The notes beneath the pieces were generated by a model, which was given only the letters and a program-made list of their open reading frames with translations, ran no database searches and was not told the DNA's origin. A DNA stretch of 64,000 nt from Anaerolineae bacterium (GTDB lineage Bacteria > Chloroflexota > Anaerolineae > Promineifilales > Promineifilaceae), in the NCBI GenBank assembly GCA_030425205.1, contig JAUIAP010000002.1, positions 124,001 through 188,000 on the forward strand, given 5' to 3'. Below, piece by piece: positions 42,643 through 50,872 of this stretch (the first letter of the stretch is position 1; every line of letters begins with the position of its first letter). Both the position numbers and the translations under genes were made by a program.

Positions 42643-43788
42643 CTAACTATTTACAACATCTTTTAACAGCGCGATCAAGCGCTTGGCGTTGCGTTCCGCG
42701 TCGAACTGCTCAGTGACGAGGCGCACAGCGCGTTCACCCATCTGTCTGCGTAGCGCAGGGTTGACTATCAGTCGGCGCAAGTTTGCAACCAGCACATCTA
42801 ACTCACCGGCTGGTGTGACAAATCCCGTCGCGCCATCGCGCACAATTTCGGGAATTGCCGCCACGTTGGTCGAAATGACGGGTAGTCCTGCTGCACCCGC
42901 TTCTGATAGCACCATTGGCAAACAATCTCCCAACGTCGGCAAACAAAAGATGTCGCTGGCGTGGTAGAGTGCTTTGAGGCGCGCACTGTTGGGCTGCATG
43001 TCGTTGTAAACGGTCAAAAATGGCTCCGCTTCTACTGTGTCGCGGGTGACGAGATGTAACTCAATTGGATAGCTCTCATGCACCAGTTGCCGACACGCTT
43101 GTAAGAGTAGATCGCCGCCCTTACGTTTCAAATTGCCGCCGACGAATAGGATTTTCACGGTCTTGGAATCGGCCGAATTTGGCTCTGGGTTGATCCAGTC
43201 GGCAACGTTGACACCCGGCGGGATGACCGTGATCTTTTCGGCCGAAATGCCATAGTCGCGGACCAAGCTATCTTTCGCCCAGACACTCCATGTTACGAGA
43301 TGGCGGGCTGCGCTGTAGGCACTGCGATTGAGCCAGAACTTGAGCGTCTCTCCTTTGCCGGGCGTGTGGTCATAAAATTCACCCAGCGTATCATATTGCA
43401 GCGGTGTTGCGTCGAGCGAGATAATGCTGGGGATCCGTCGCACCCAATCTTGTGCCAAAATGGCGGCGACTTGGGTATGGAAAAAGAGCGCATCGAGCGG
43501 GGTTTCTTGGCGCATCTCGCGGATGGCCCTGCGTGCTTGCAATCCCGCCTTGATCGTCCAATTGTCAAATTTGCCCGCCAATCCCGTCTGTACATCTTGG
43601 CGCGGTAATCCCCAATACGGCACGATTTGATCGTCTTGCAACAAATTTTGTTGCAAATTCTTGCCGTGCGTGATGTGTCCCAACGCTTGCTCGATGATAA
43701 ATCCAACGTGCAGCGTCTGCGCCTGCGAATAGGATAATGGCTCTGTGTTCACGGTATTCAATCGAAGCGTTGCCTGTTCACTGTTCAC
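42643..43788 (-). CDS. GT4 glycosyltransferase
   Basis: 381 residues if begun at the GTG 43788, whose codons come from a GTGAACAG repeat; a second GTG at 43752 is a possible true start. C-terminal GT-B half: ILFVGGNLKRKGGDLLLQACR, LKALYHASDIFCLPTLGDCLPMVLSEAGAAGLPVISTNVAAIPEIV (in part: FCLPTLGDCLPMVLSEAG) and GERAVRLVTEQFDAERNAKRL. Acts in exopolysaccharide assembly by context. It overlaps the upstream GT4 gene by 11 bp and is similar to it, suggesting an old duplication. Confidence 0.82.
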   Translation of the reverse strand: MNSEQATLRLNTVNTEPLSYSQAQTLHVGFIIEQALGHITHGKNLQQNLLQDDQIVPYWGLPRQDVQTGLAGKFDNWTIKAGLQARRAIREMRQETPLDALFFHTQVAAILAQDWVRRIPSIISLDATPLQYDTLGEFYDHTPGKGETLKFWLNRSAYSAARHLVTWSVWAKDSLVRDYGISAEKITVIPPGVNVADWINPEPNSADSKTVKILFVGGNLKRKGGDLLLQACRQLVHESYPIELHLVTRDTVEAEPFLTVYNDMQPNSARLKALYHASDIFCLPTLGDCLPMVLSEAGAAGLPVISTNVAAIPEIVRDGATGFVTPAGELDVLVANLRRLIVNPALRRQMGERAVRLVTEQFDAERNAKRLIALLKDVVNS

Positions 43789-43797
43789 TGTTCACCG
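43774..43797. repeat. GTGAACAG triple array at a gene junction
   Basis: Three consecutive GTGAACA units on the minus strand. They supply the stop region of one GT4 gene and the GTG start of the next. Confidence 0.7.
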
Positions 43798-44869
43798 ACT
43801 CCCATACATTTTCTAAAATTTGCACCATGCGTTCACTGTTTTTGCGCGCATCAAAGCACGACTCGGCACGCTGACGTGCGGCGTACCCCATTTTTACACA
43901 GCGTTCAGGCTCGGACGCCAAGCTGCCCAATGTGGCTGTTAACTGTTCGACATCCCCCGCTGCAACGAGATGTCCCGATACCCCTTCCGCCACCACGTCG
44001 CAGAGGCCACCGATGTTGGTGGCAACGACGGGCAGCCCTGCCGCGCTCGCCTCGATTGCGACGATCCCAAACGCCTCCGCAAATGTCGGCAGACAGAAGA
44101 CATCGCAGCGTTGGTAGAGCTGGATCAATTCGGCCGAATTGGGCGACATGCCGTGATAGACATAGACATTTTTCTCAGGCTTGATTTCTGAGCGGGTGGC
44201 GATGTGCAATTCGGCCGAACCCGCTGGTAAGCGGCGAAACGCCTCTAGCAGAACCTCTCCGCCCTTGCGAAAAAAGTCACCGCCCACAAATAAGATTCGC
44301 AGCGGTGTATCCGCATCGCGCGGTTCATCGGATGGTTGCCAGAGCATCGTGTCGACTCCGGGCGGGAGGACTTCGATCTTATCTCTAGCAACGCCATAAT
44401 CTTTGACGAGAGAATTGGCTGTCCACGACGACCACGGCAAGAGCCGCTCCGCATGTTGAAACATGCGCTCATTCAGTTTTTGTTTGATGCCTGTCAAGAA
44501 TGGAATGCGGTCGGGGGTGTGGTTGTAATGTTTGCCCATCCGATCATATTGGACGGGCGTGATGTCTGTGCAGAGGATGTACGAACGTTTGTGGAGCAGG
44601 GGGAGCGCAAGTGCGGCGGGAACTTGCGTGTTAAAAATCGCAATGTCGCACGGGGTTTGCAGACCATTCACCACCTGTTGTCGCCCCGTCAACGTACCGC
44701 GCAAGCCATTCGGTAGCGGCAACCGATTGAGTAAGCCATTTTCTTCAAAATAGGTGATGGGGACCCAACTCGCCTTAACGGAGCTTATCGGATCAACAAA
44801 CCGCCGCAGATTCGCATAGTACGAATAGTGTCCAATATGTTGTTCCATCAGAAATGTGGCTCGTAGCAT
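43778..44869 (-). CDS. GT4 glycosyltransferase
   Basis: 363 residues from ATG 44869; the upstream in-frame extension is GTGAACAG repeat. N-terminal MEQHIGHYSYYANLRRF and DITPVQYDRMGKHYNHTPDR; C-terminal ILFVGGDFFRKGGEVLLEAFR, IQLYQRCDVFCLPTFAEAFGIVAIEASAAGLPVVATN (in part: FCLPTFAEAFGIVAIEAS) and RAESCFDARKNSERMVQIL. The ILFVGG...RKGG and FCLPT regions closely match the next GT4, so the two are paralogues. Its last residues (SVNSEQ) are encoded by the repeat array. Confidence 0.83.
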   Translation of the reverse strand: MLRATFLMEQHIGHYSYYANLRRFVDPISSVKASWVPITYFEENGLLNRLPLPNGLRGTLTGRQQVVNGLQTPCDIAIFNTQVPAALALPLLHKRSYILCTDITPVQYDRMGKHYNHTPDRIPFLTGIKQKLNERMFQHAERLLPWSSWTANSLVKDYGVARDKIEVLPPGVDTMLWQPSDEPRDADTPLRILFVGGDFFRKGGEVLLEAFRRLPAGSAELHIATRSEIKPEKNVYVYHGMSPNSAELIQLYQRCDVFCLPTFAEAFGIVAIEASAAGLPVVATNIGGLCDVVAEGVSGHLVAAGDVEQLTATLGSLASEPERCVKMGYAARQRAESCFDARKNSERMVQILENVWESVNSEQ

Positions 44870-44903
44870 CAGTGAACAGTGAAGGGTCAACAGTGAACAG
44901 AGA
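44868..44903. repeat. GTGAACAG array upstream of GT4
   Basis: CAGTGAACAGTGAAGGGTC then AACAGTGAACAGAGACC, in plus orientation, at the start of the GT4 gene. A reverse relative, AACTGTTCACTGCCTGCTGT, lies at 44989-45008. Confidence 0.65.
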
Positions 44904-45022
44904 CCAATCAACAGACCAATCGAGGATTAAATCAATCATCGATTGGAGGTAGTGACTGGCAATGCGTGAGTAGAAATTGCGCACTGCCAACTGTTCACTG
45001 CCTGCTGTTTACCGTCTGCTAT

Positions 45023-46855
45023 CTACTGTTTCGCTGGTAAAACTAAATGATAAATTGTGTATGGAGGAAGTACCAACTGTACTGTATCTTCGTAGGTGAC
45101 AAGTGGTTGGTAACCAATTCCCGTACTGCTGCCATCATAGTAGAAAAGGCTTGCATCCTGTCTTGCACTGAAGTTCTGTAAATCGATTGCGACGTTTTGG
45201 GCGCGGTCTGGATTCTTGTTGATGAGCATCAGGTGCAGGTCGCCCGTCTCGGGATTGAGCGCGGCGTGTGCCCCGACGCTGGTGTGATCAGATGACTCGG
45301 CCGAAATTGATTCCGATCCAAACCCATTCCCTTGTCCGTCAAAGTTGGTGTAGAGCTTAAACGCATAGTAGCCCGGCGAATTGGGTTCGGGATATTGCCA
45401 ATAGTAGGCGTAGTACAGGTCGTAGCGACCAAAAATGCCCAACGCCTCCGCCAACGCCAACGCACCATTCATCGTGTCGTCTGCGCCATAGTTCCACTCG
45501 CTGAGACCCAGCTTGGTGCCCGGATAATGCTCGTCGATCAGTTGTTGCATGCGCGGCAAAATATAGACTGCCTCATCGATCCACGTCTCATCGATATAGG
45601 TAGGATCCCACAGCGAACGTGTGGCACGCATTCGCCATGCCTGTCTTTCGGCCGGTTCTGCCCCATCCTGCACTTCGGCATACAAATCTTCGGGATAGTA
45701 GTGGATGTCCAGCACATCGAGCAAACGCTGCCCCGTCTGCTCCTCATGCAGGCGCATTTGGTCGAGGAACCACGGGATAAAGTCTTGATTACCGTGTTGC
45801 GCCTTGTCTGCATGACCGGCGGCCGATTCCCAATAGAAATGCCAACAGCACGAGACAGGCCCCACCGTTTCAACCTCTGGCAAGACCTCTTTGACGACGG
45901 CCGAATAGGTTAAAAATTGGTCACGTATTTCAGCATAGGTCGTACAGTCTGGATGCACGTCATAGTGGCTGTTGCCCCAAAGCTCAGGTTCGTTGTCCAT
46001 GGCGGCAAAGCGGATTGGTAGATTGCTGTCGCGGATGTGCTGCATCCATTCGCGGATGTCTTGCGGTGTGCTGCGGATGCTGGTGGTGTATGGGTCAGCG
46101 ATGATCAACGGATTGTTGCAGTTGATCTGGGGCGTTGGGTTATAGCATTCGCCATTTTCATCGCGGAAGGAACAAGACCACGCATCTTTGGCGACCCAGC
46201 CCAATGTTGGAATGGTCAAGCGCACGGCGAGGTCATGTGTGGCCGATTCGCGTAAAAATTGATCGGCAACCATCCCCTCCTGACCATATGTGCCGTTGAC
46301 AAAAATATAGTCGTGCGCCGCGTTCCATAAGTTTCCCGCCCGCCAGTTGTAGCGGCTACTGTTGTTGCCGCCCCAGCTTTGACCCGTGGGGTTTAGATCG
46401 GGGATGATCCATGCTGGCGCACGTGATACTCCGTAGATGAGCGGGCTGATGGGATGACGGTTTTGTTGGGTATCGACTTGGATGGTGACATCGGCCGAAA
46501 ATGGCGGTGCAGCTACTGGAGTCGGCTGCGCAGTTGGCGTGACGCGCGTGACGACGAGGACAGGCGGTTCTTCCGTTGGCATCGCTCTGGGCGTAATAAT
46601 CTCCGATGTGAACGTGGCGAGCGCAACGGGAAGCTCAATCGTTGGGATGTTGACGACGGCCGTCGGTGCGCCCGCTTGCGCTGCGCCCCCCTGACTCGCT
46701 GTCAGGGCACCGCGCACCACCTCCCGCTCCCCTGTTGGTGCATTTGATAACCTTGCTATCACTGTCGGTAAATAGGCGCCCACGAGACATGCCAGCAGCA
46801 TGAGCGCAGTCATTCCCGCAAGGGCAAAAATCTGTTCTTTTTTTAGATACCGCAT
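45023..46855 (-). CDS. glycoside hydrolase family 44-like enzyme
   Basis: 610 residues. An N-terminal membrane segment (ALAGMTALMLLACLVGAYLPT) and a Thr/Pro-rich spacer (about 60-125) precede the catalytic region. ISPLIYGVSRAPAW, WGGNNSSRYNW and NAAHDYIF are GH44 landmarks. AAMDNEPELWGNSHYD should carry the acid/base Glu, and GLSEWNYGADD the nucleophile Glu. A C-terminal beta domain ends with PYTIYHLVLPAKQ. GH44 enzymes cut beta-1,4-glucans and xyloglucan. In an exopolysaccharide cluster it may trim the polymer outside the membrane; it appears anchored, not freely secreted. Confidence 0.82.
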   Translation of the reverse strand: MRYLKKEQIFALAGMTALMLLACLVGAYLPTVIARLSNAPTGEREVVRGALTASQGGAAQAGAPTAVVNIPTIELPVALATFTSEIITPRAMPTEEPPVLVVTRVTPTAQPTPVAAPPFSADVTIQVDTQQNRHPISPLIYGVSRAPAWIIPDLNPTGQSWGGNNSSRYNWRAGNLWNAAHDYIFVNGTYGQEGMVADQFLRESATHDLAVRLTIPTLGWVAKDAWSCSFRDENGECYNPTPQINCNNPLIIADPYTTSIRSTPQDIREWMQHIRDSNLPIRFAAMDNEPELWGNSHYDVHPDCTTYAEIRDQFLTYSAVVKEVLPEVETVGPVSCCWHFYWESAAGHADKAQHGNQDFIPWFLDQMRLHEEQTGQRLLDVLDIHYYPEDLYAEVQDGAEPAERQAWRMRATRSLWDPTYIDETWIDEAVYILPRMQQLIDEHYPGTKLGLSEWNYGADDTMNGALALAEALGIFGRYDLYYAYYWQYPEPNSPGYYAFKLYTNFDGQGNGFGSESISAESSDHTSVGAHAALNPETGDLHLMLINKNPDRAQNVAIDLQNFSARQDASLFYYDGSSTGIGYQPLVTYEDTVQLVLPPYTIYHLVLPAKQ

Positions 46856-46924
46856 CGTTCTACCTCGAACTCAATACAGTTGTTACATCTGCTTACCACT
46901 ACACAACCACTACCTTGAGACAAA

Positions 46925-47782
46925 TCACGGCGTGATGGCAACCAATTCGGCCGATTGCCAAACTTCTTCCACTGCTAAGAATTGAATCTCCACCGCATCA
47001 ACCAAAATTGTTTGCGTGAAACCGACATTATTTTCAATATATAGACCCGTCAGATAGGCGAATGATTCATCAATCGCTAGCTCCTGCGGTGAGTAGCGCA
47101 ACTGCACCCATGTGTCGGGTTCAATCGCCTCCTCAAGCCCAAACATTGCCAGATCAAGCTCGATCACGTTGAGCGTCGCGCTGTCACTAGGGAACGGCTC
47201 TGTGCTCAAAACCACCCCTAAGCTTAAATCACGTACCCCCAACGATCCATTGCCCGAGTAGATCCACAGCGACACATTATCAATTTCGGCTAACGGAAAG
47301 CTGCGCGCCGCCTCTGGCAACAAATTCATCTCTAAAATGGGAAAGAAGGGATCATCGCTCAAAATTCGCTCCACCTCCAGTGCATATACGCCACGAAAAG
47401 CCTCACCGCGATAGGTTAAATCAAAGTTGACGGTGCTGCCCTCTAAGCTCCAATCGGGATGGAGCAGTTCATCGTAAATGACCATGTTTGGCAGAGTCGT
47501 CTGAGCGGGCGGAACCGTCGGCGTGATCGCGCTGACGGTTTCTGAAATGGTGCTGGTTGCTGTTTGTGGGACAGCAACAACGATGTCAACAGGCGGACGC
47601 GCTGTGGGCGTTGGGGCGGGGGTTTTTGTCGGCTGCACGCCAAACAGGTCGCTTACCGTCGATATGGGGCGGACGGTGTTCCCCTGCGCAGGCTCATCCG
47701 CCGCACAGCTCACCAACAGCCATAGTAATAGAATTCCAAACCCGCTTAAAATAAATGGCAACTTCTGAAAGACATCTTTCAC
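46925..47782 (-). CDS. lipoprotein of the exopolysaccharide cluster
   Basis: 285 residues with signal peptide and lipobox LLVSC (Cys about 26). A Thr/Pro-rich linker (about 50-98) leads to a beta-rich domain (about 100-285): DELLHPDWSLEGSTVNFDL, RGVYALEV, NVSLWIYSGNGSLGVRDLSLGVVL and GLYIENNVGFTQTILVDAVEIQF. The pattern resembles a carbohydrate-binding jelly-roll fold, but no family was recognised. Its start overlaps the GT2 stop by 4 bp (ATGA), so they are coupled. It precedes the GH44 gene, perhaps as its partner. Confidence 0.72.
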   Translation of the reverse strand: MKDVFQKLPFILSGFGILLLWLLVSCAADEPAQGNTVRPISTVSDLFGVQPTKTPAPTPTARPPVDIVVAVPQTATSTISETVSAITPTVPPAQTTLPNMVIYDELLHPDWSLEGSTVNFDLTYRGEAFRGVYALEVERILSDDPFFPILEMNLLPEAARSFPLAEIDNVSLWIYSGNGSLGVRDLSLGVVLSTEPFPSDSATLNVIELDLAMFGLEEAIEPDTWVQLRYSPQELAIDESFAYLTGLYIENNVGFTQTILVDAVEIQFLAVEEVWQSAELVAITP

Positions 47783-48759
47783 CTTTTCTCCCTAACACCT
47801 GCAAAAAACAATTGTCTGCCACCTAACTCATCTGCTACCCCTTGATAATGTCGCAAATTGAAAATACCGCTATACGCCATGCGGGGGAGTGATTGATTCT
47901 CCATGAAGTGTCCCGCATTTGCCATTTGACGCAGTAAATAAATCGTGAGTTGGCTCAATTTTTCACGGTCAAGACACGCCTTTGCCAAGTTGCGAATGAT
48001 GGGATGCCGCCCGTGAAACTCTGTCCAGATGGTTGGGAGCAGCCATGATTGCCCCTTGCGTTGCGTAAAGATGACATCATTGCGCCCATAGGCATAGGGA
48101 ATGGCTGCCCATGAGCGGAAGCTGCGGTCGGCAAAATGGTAGCCGACCGCATCATAGTTAAAGACAAACTTCAGCCCCATATCTTCGAGGCGATAGGCCA
48201 ATTCAACATCTTCAGCACGTCGAAAGGCGGGGTCAAACCCACCCGCGTCGATCAGGTGTTGGCGACCCAGACTGGTGTTGCCCGTGTAAAATTGGCGTGC
48301 CGTGGGCGCCCATTTGCCGTCGAGCATATCCTGATATTGCTTCATCAACATCGCCTGTTCCCACGCGACCCACGGTTTCATAGCATAATTAGGTGGGGTT
48401 AACATCGGCCCCAGCACGACGATATTATCGGCCGAATGTCCCTGCAAATGCTGCTCGATCAACTGTGGTGTGGGAACCACATCGTCGTCGATGAAGAGAA
48501 TTAGCTCTCCTTGTGCCGTCTGAATGCCGTTGTTGCGTGCGGTCGCCACGCCTGCGTTCTCTTGCAAAACGGGCGTCAGCTTGAACGGCGTCTTCACAGT
48601 ACTAAGGTACTCGTTTGTGCCGTCGCTGCTGCCATCGGAGACGACGACAACCTCGAAGGAATCGGCCGAAACGGTCTGTTGTCGCAAGCCAGCCAAGACC
48701 TGCTGGAGTTGTCCAAGACGATTATAGGTGGGAAGTACGACGCTTAAACGCATAGTCAT
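47779..48759 (-). CDS. GT2 glycosyltransferase
   Basis: 326 residues. LSVVLPTYNRLGQLQQVLAGL, VVVVSDGSSDGTNEYL (nucleotide site), ELILFIDDDVVPTPQLIEQH (DxD), and GGFDPAFRRAEDVELAYRLEDMGLKF (the ED catalytic base region; in part FRRAEDVELAYRL). A single GT-A domain with no membrane segment. Makes a glycosidic bond with inversion; sugar unknown. Coupled to the downstream lipoprotein gene. Confidence 0.87.
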   Translation of the reverse strand: MTMRLSVVLPTYNRLGQLQQVLAGLRQQTVSADSFEVVVVSDGSSDGTNEYLSTVKTPFKLTPVLQENAGVATARNNGIQTAQGELILFIDDDVVPTPQLIEQHLQGHSADNIVVLGPMLTPPNYAMKPWVAWEQAMLMKQYQDMLDGKWAPTARQFYTGNTSLGRQHLIDAGGFDPAFRRAEDVELAYRLEDMGLKFVFNYDAVGYHFADRSFRSWAAIPYAYGRNDVIFTQRKGQSWLLPTIWTEFHGRHPIIRNLAKACLDREKLSQLTIYLLRQMANAGHFMENQSLPRMAYSGIFNLRHYQGVADELGGRQLFFAGVREKR

Positions 48760-48771
48760 ATTGTGCGGATA

Positions 48772-49209
48772 CTAGTCCGCTGCTGTTGATGGACGAACGA
48801 AAGTCGGTTTATCATTAAGAGCAACCAAGAGCTTCTCAAGAAAGTCGGGGCGATCAACGTTGCCAACCCGGACCCGCACATCATCCAAAAAGTCGATCTG
48901 CCTTGCCGGTAAAAATACAGTCTGGAGACGCTCATCATGTCGCAAGAAGTCCATTTCGCCGGCCTCATCAATCTGTGGCACGGCAATAATAGGATTGGGT
49001 AATGACCACGCTTTTAGAAATTTTGCCCCGCCAATTAACACAACTGGATGGTGTGGGTTGTGAAATGCCAGTGTGTAGTTGTTTTGGAATGCGGTGTAGC
49101 CAGATCGATTTAGCTGATTCTGCAATGTTGTATCGCTTTCTTTTGACTTGCGGCCGATCCAGCCTCGCGCTGCTTCTGTAAACAGCAATGCGACTTCAGA
49201 ATGTGTCAT
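48772..49209 (-). CDS. unrecognised protein in the exopolysaccharide cluster
   Basis: 145 residues from ATG 49209. A longer frame opens at a TTG at 49290, but that part is the arm of a 19-bp inverted repeat and has no Shine-Dalgarno. No family was recognised. N-terminal half is helical and polar (SEVALLFTEAARGWIGRKSKESDTTLQNQL); the middle has HHPVVLIGGAKFLKAWSLPNPIIAVPQ, perhaps a beta-rich core. No signal peptide or membrane helix. It lies 12 bp upstream of the GT2 gene. A role in glycan synthesis is inferred only from position. Confidence 0.55.
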   Translation of the reverse strand: MTHSEVALLFTEAARGWIGRKSKESDTTLQNQLNRSGYTAFQNNYTLAFHNPHHPVVLIGGAKFLKAWSLPNPIIAVPQIDEAGEMDFLRHDERLQTVFLPARQIDFLDDVRVRVGNVDRPDFLEKLLVALNDKPTFVRPSTAAD

Positions 49210-49241
49210 GTGCTTGTCCAATAAGGTTGGTAATTTTTGTG

Positions 49242-49292
49242 AGTTGGTGAATGGTGGCTGAGAGTCAAACTCCCAGCCACCATTCACCAACT
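49242..49292. repeat. 19-bp perfect inverted repeat at a gene junction
   Basis: AGTTGGTGAATGGTGGCTG (49242-49260) and its exact complement (49274-49292), separated by 13 nt that contain a further GAGT/ACTC pairing. It overlaps the last 9 bp of the acyltransferase gene. No T run follows on either strand. Confidence 0.8.
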
Positions 49293-49892
49293 ACCCTCAA
49301 ATGATTGTGCAAGCGTGTTACGATCAACATTACCGTTTAGATTCGGCCGATTTAATTCACGAATTTTTTTAGCAGGTATCCCGCCGACCAGCGTATGTGG
49401 GGGAACATCTTTGGAGACGACCGCACCAGCCGCCACAATTGCACCTGCGCCGACGCTGACACCCGGCAAGATGATCGCGCGTGCGCCCAGCCATGCCCCA
49501 TCGTCGACCGTGACGGGCGCGGTTGTGATGTCGCCGCCGCGTTTGGCGGGGTGGGTGCTGTCGTGGCTGGCGGTCAAAATCATCACCTCATGCCCAATTG
49601 AAACGTCGTCGCCAATGGTGATAAAGTCGCGTGCGTCGAGCGTGCAGCCCGCGTTGATGTAACAATATCGGCCGATTCGCAACCGCTGAATCATATCTTT
49701 CTCACCCGTAATCACGGGCAGCGCAGAAAACAGCGTCCCTTCCCCAATCTCAAATCCTACGGCCCGCATTAGGCGCGGTGAGAGCCACGTCCCCACATTG
49801 CGCGGAAACGGCTTCATCAAGAGCTGCACCAGCAGCCAGCGCGGACGTAACTCTTGCCAATCGACTTTAATTGCATTCAAAATACTGCCCAT
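49284..49892 (-). CDS. left-handed beta-helix acetyltransferase, WcaF/colanic-acid type
   Basis: 202 residues from ATG 49892. Hexapeptide repeats are visible from about 60: IGEGTLFSALPVI, YINAGCTLDARDFITIGDDVSIGHEVMILTASHDSTHP (in part: IGDDVSIGHEVMILTASHD with the catalytic-type His), ITTAPVTVDDGAWLGARAIILPGVSVGAGAIVAAGAVVSKDVPPHTLVGGIPAKKI (in part: GARAIILPGVSVGAGAI and GAVVSKDVP). It should O- or N-acetylate a sugar in the exopolysaccharide. N-terminal DWQELRPRWLL resembles colanic acid acetyltransferases. Confidence 0.87.
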   Translation of the reverse strand: MGSILNAIKVDWQELRPRWLLVQLLMKPFPRNVGTWLSPRLMRAVGFEIGEGTLFSALPVITGEKDMIQRLRIGRYCYINAGCTLDARDFITIGDDVSIGHEVMILTASHDSTHPAKRGGDITTAPVTVDDGAWLGARAIILPGVSVGAGAIVAAGAVVSKDVPPHTLVGGIPAKKIRELNRPNLNGNVDRNTLAQSFEGSW

Positions 49893-49965
49893 AGTTAAAA
49901 GAGGGAAATAGGATGTTCGGTAAACAGTTTGCTGTCGCAATTACTGAAAACCTGCAACCTGACCC

Positions 49966-50544
49966 CTAAAGCTGTTTAATCACCCGCGCTGGCGCACCGA
50001 CAGCCAGCGAACGCGCTGGAATATCTTTGGTTACGATGCTGCCCGCGCCAACGACGCTGCCTGCCCCAATCGTCACGCCGGGCATGACCATCACGCGCCC
50101 ACCTAGCCAAACGTTATCCCCAATCACAATCGGTTCTGAAGGCGGCGTTTCGAGTCGTCGTTCTGGTTCAAGACGATGAAAGTTGTTGTCGATGATCATG
50201 ACGTAGGTTCCGATGTTGCAATTTCGGCCGATTTCTACCCGCTCCATCGCCGTAATCGAAACGCCATAGTTGATAAACGAATTTTCTCCAATTGTCAGCG
50301 TTCCAGCGTCGCCGACAAGCAGATCAATTGGTGTAATAAATGAGATAAAACGACAGCCTGCCCCGATAGTTAGCCGCCCATAGTTGCGGATCAGCGGCTT
50401 GCCCGTCGAGCGCACCTTCGCGCCAATGCGTGTTGCGCCACGAAAATGCCAGCGTCCTCGCAACACGCCGAGCAAATTTGGCAAGAGATCTGTCGGATTT
50501 AGGCTATTCGGTTTCCAAGCCTGTAACGTCGAAATTGCACCCAT
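49966..50544 (-). CDS. left-handed beta-helix acyltransferase
   Basis: 192 residues. Hexapeptide repeats from about 38: GATRIGAKVRS, LTIGAGCRFIS, TLTIGENSFINYGVSI, VEIGRNCNIGTYVMIIDNNFHRLEP (His in the active-site position) and IVIGDNVWLGGRVMVMPGVTIGAGSVVGAGS. Resembles maltose/galactoside-type O-acetyltransferases. Together with the acyltransferase downstream it implies two acyl decorations on the polymer; the acyl donor and sugar are not known. Confidence 0.87.
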   Translation of the reverse strand: MGAISTLQAWKPNSLNPTDLLPNLLGVLRGRWHFRGATRIGAKVRSTGKPLIRNYGRLTIGAGCRFISFITPIDLLVGDAGTLTIGENSFINYGVSITAMERVEIGRNCNIGTYVMIIDNNFHRLEPERRLETPPSEPIVIGDNVWLGGRVMVMPGVTIGAGSVVGAGSIVTKDIPARSLAVGAPARVIKQL

Positions 50545-50600
50545 AGTGACCTTTGGCTCTTTGAGAATTCATGTGGGAAAGGATACGTTTACTACATCGT

Positions 50601-50707
50601 AAAGTAAGTCCCGTCATACCTGCGAAGGCAAGTATCCATTCTTTTTCTGGGACTGGATTCCCGCTTGCGCGGAAATGACAGTGCCAGAAAATTTACCTTA
50701 CGCTGTA
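50601..50707. repeat. roughly 105-bp REP-like intergenic repeat, inverted copy 3
   Basis: Reverse orientation relative to copies at 25653 and 39380, and more diverged. It keeps ATACCTGCGAAGGCAAGTAT and has a TTCCCGCTTGCGCGGAAATG hairpin at the other end. Confidence 0.75.
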
Positions 50708-50727
50708 TTTACCGTTGTCAGCAACAA

Positions 50728-50871
50728 TCAGATCTTGCTCGTGTAGAGATAGATGTAACATAGCGATGCAGCGGCACAGGCCAAGAAAAGATAGCGCATC
50801 CACACTGGTTTGTTCTGTAAGACGAGTCCGCTGAACCAACTGCTGAGTAAAAAGATAAAGAAAATGGTCAT
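50728..50871 (-). CDS. small two-helix membrane protein
   Basis: 47 residues from ATG 50871, which starts one base after the stop codon of the Wzx-fusion gene (TGA-T-ATG), so re-initiation coupling is likely and supports reality. Helix 1 is TIFFIFLLSSWFSGLVL and helix 2 is YLFLACAAASLCYIYLY, with NKPVWMR between. No family recognised. Possibly an accessory membrane subunit of the polysaccharide exporter; this is only positional inference. Confidence 0.6.
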   Translation of the reverse strand: MTIFFIFLLSSWFSGLVLQNKPVWMRYLFLACAAASLCYIYLYTSKI

Positions 50872-50872
50872 A

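Noticed and set aside
49210..49290. TTG start at 49290 for the unrecognised cluster protein
   Set aside because: The extension is the arm and loop of a perfect inverted repeat and has no ribosome binding site.
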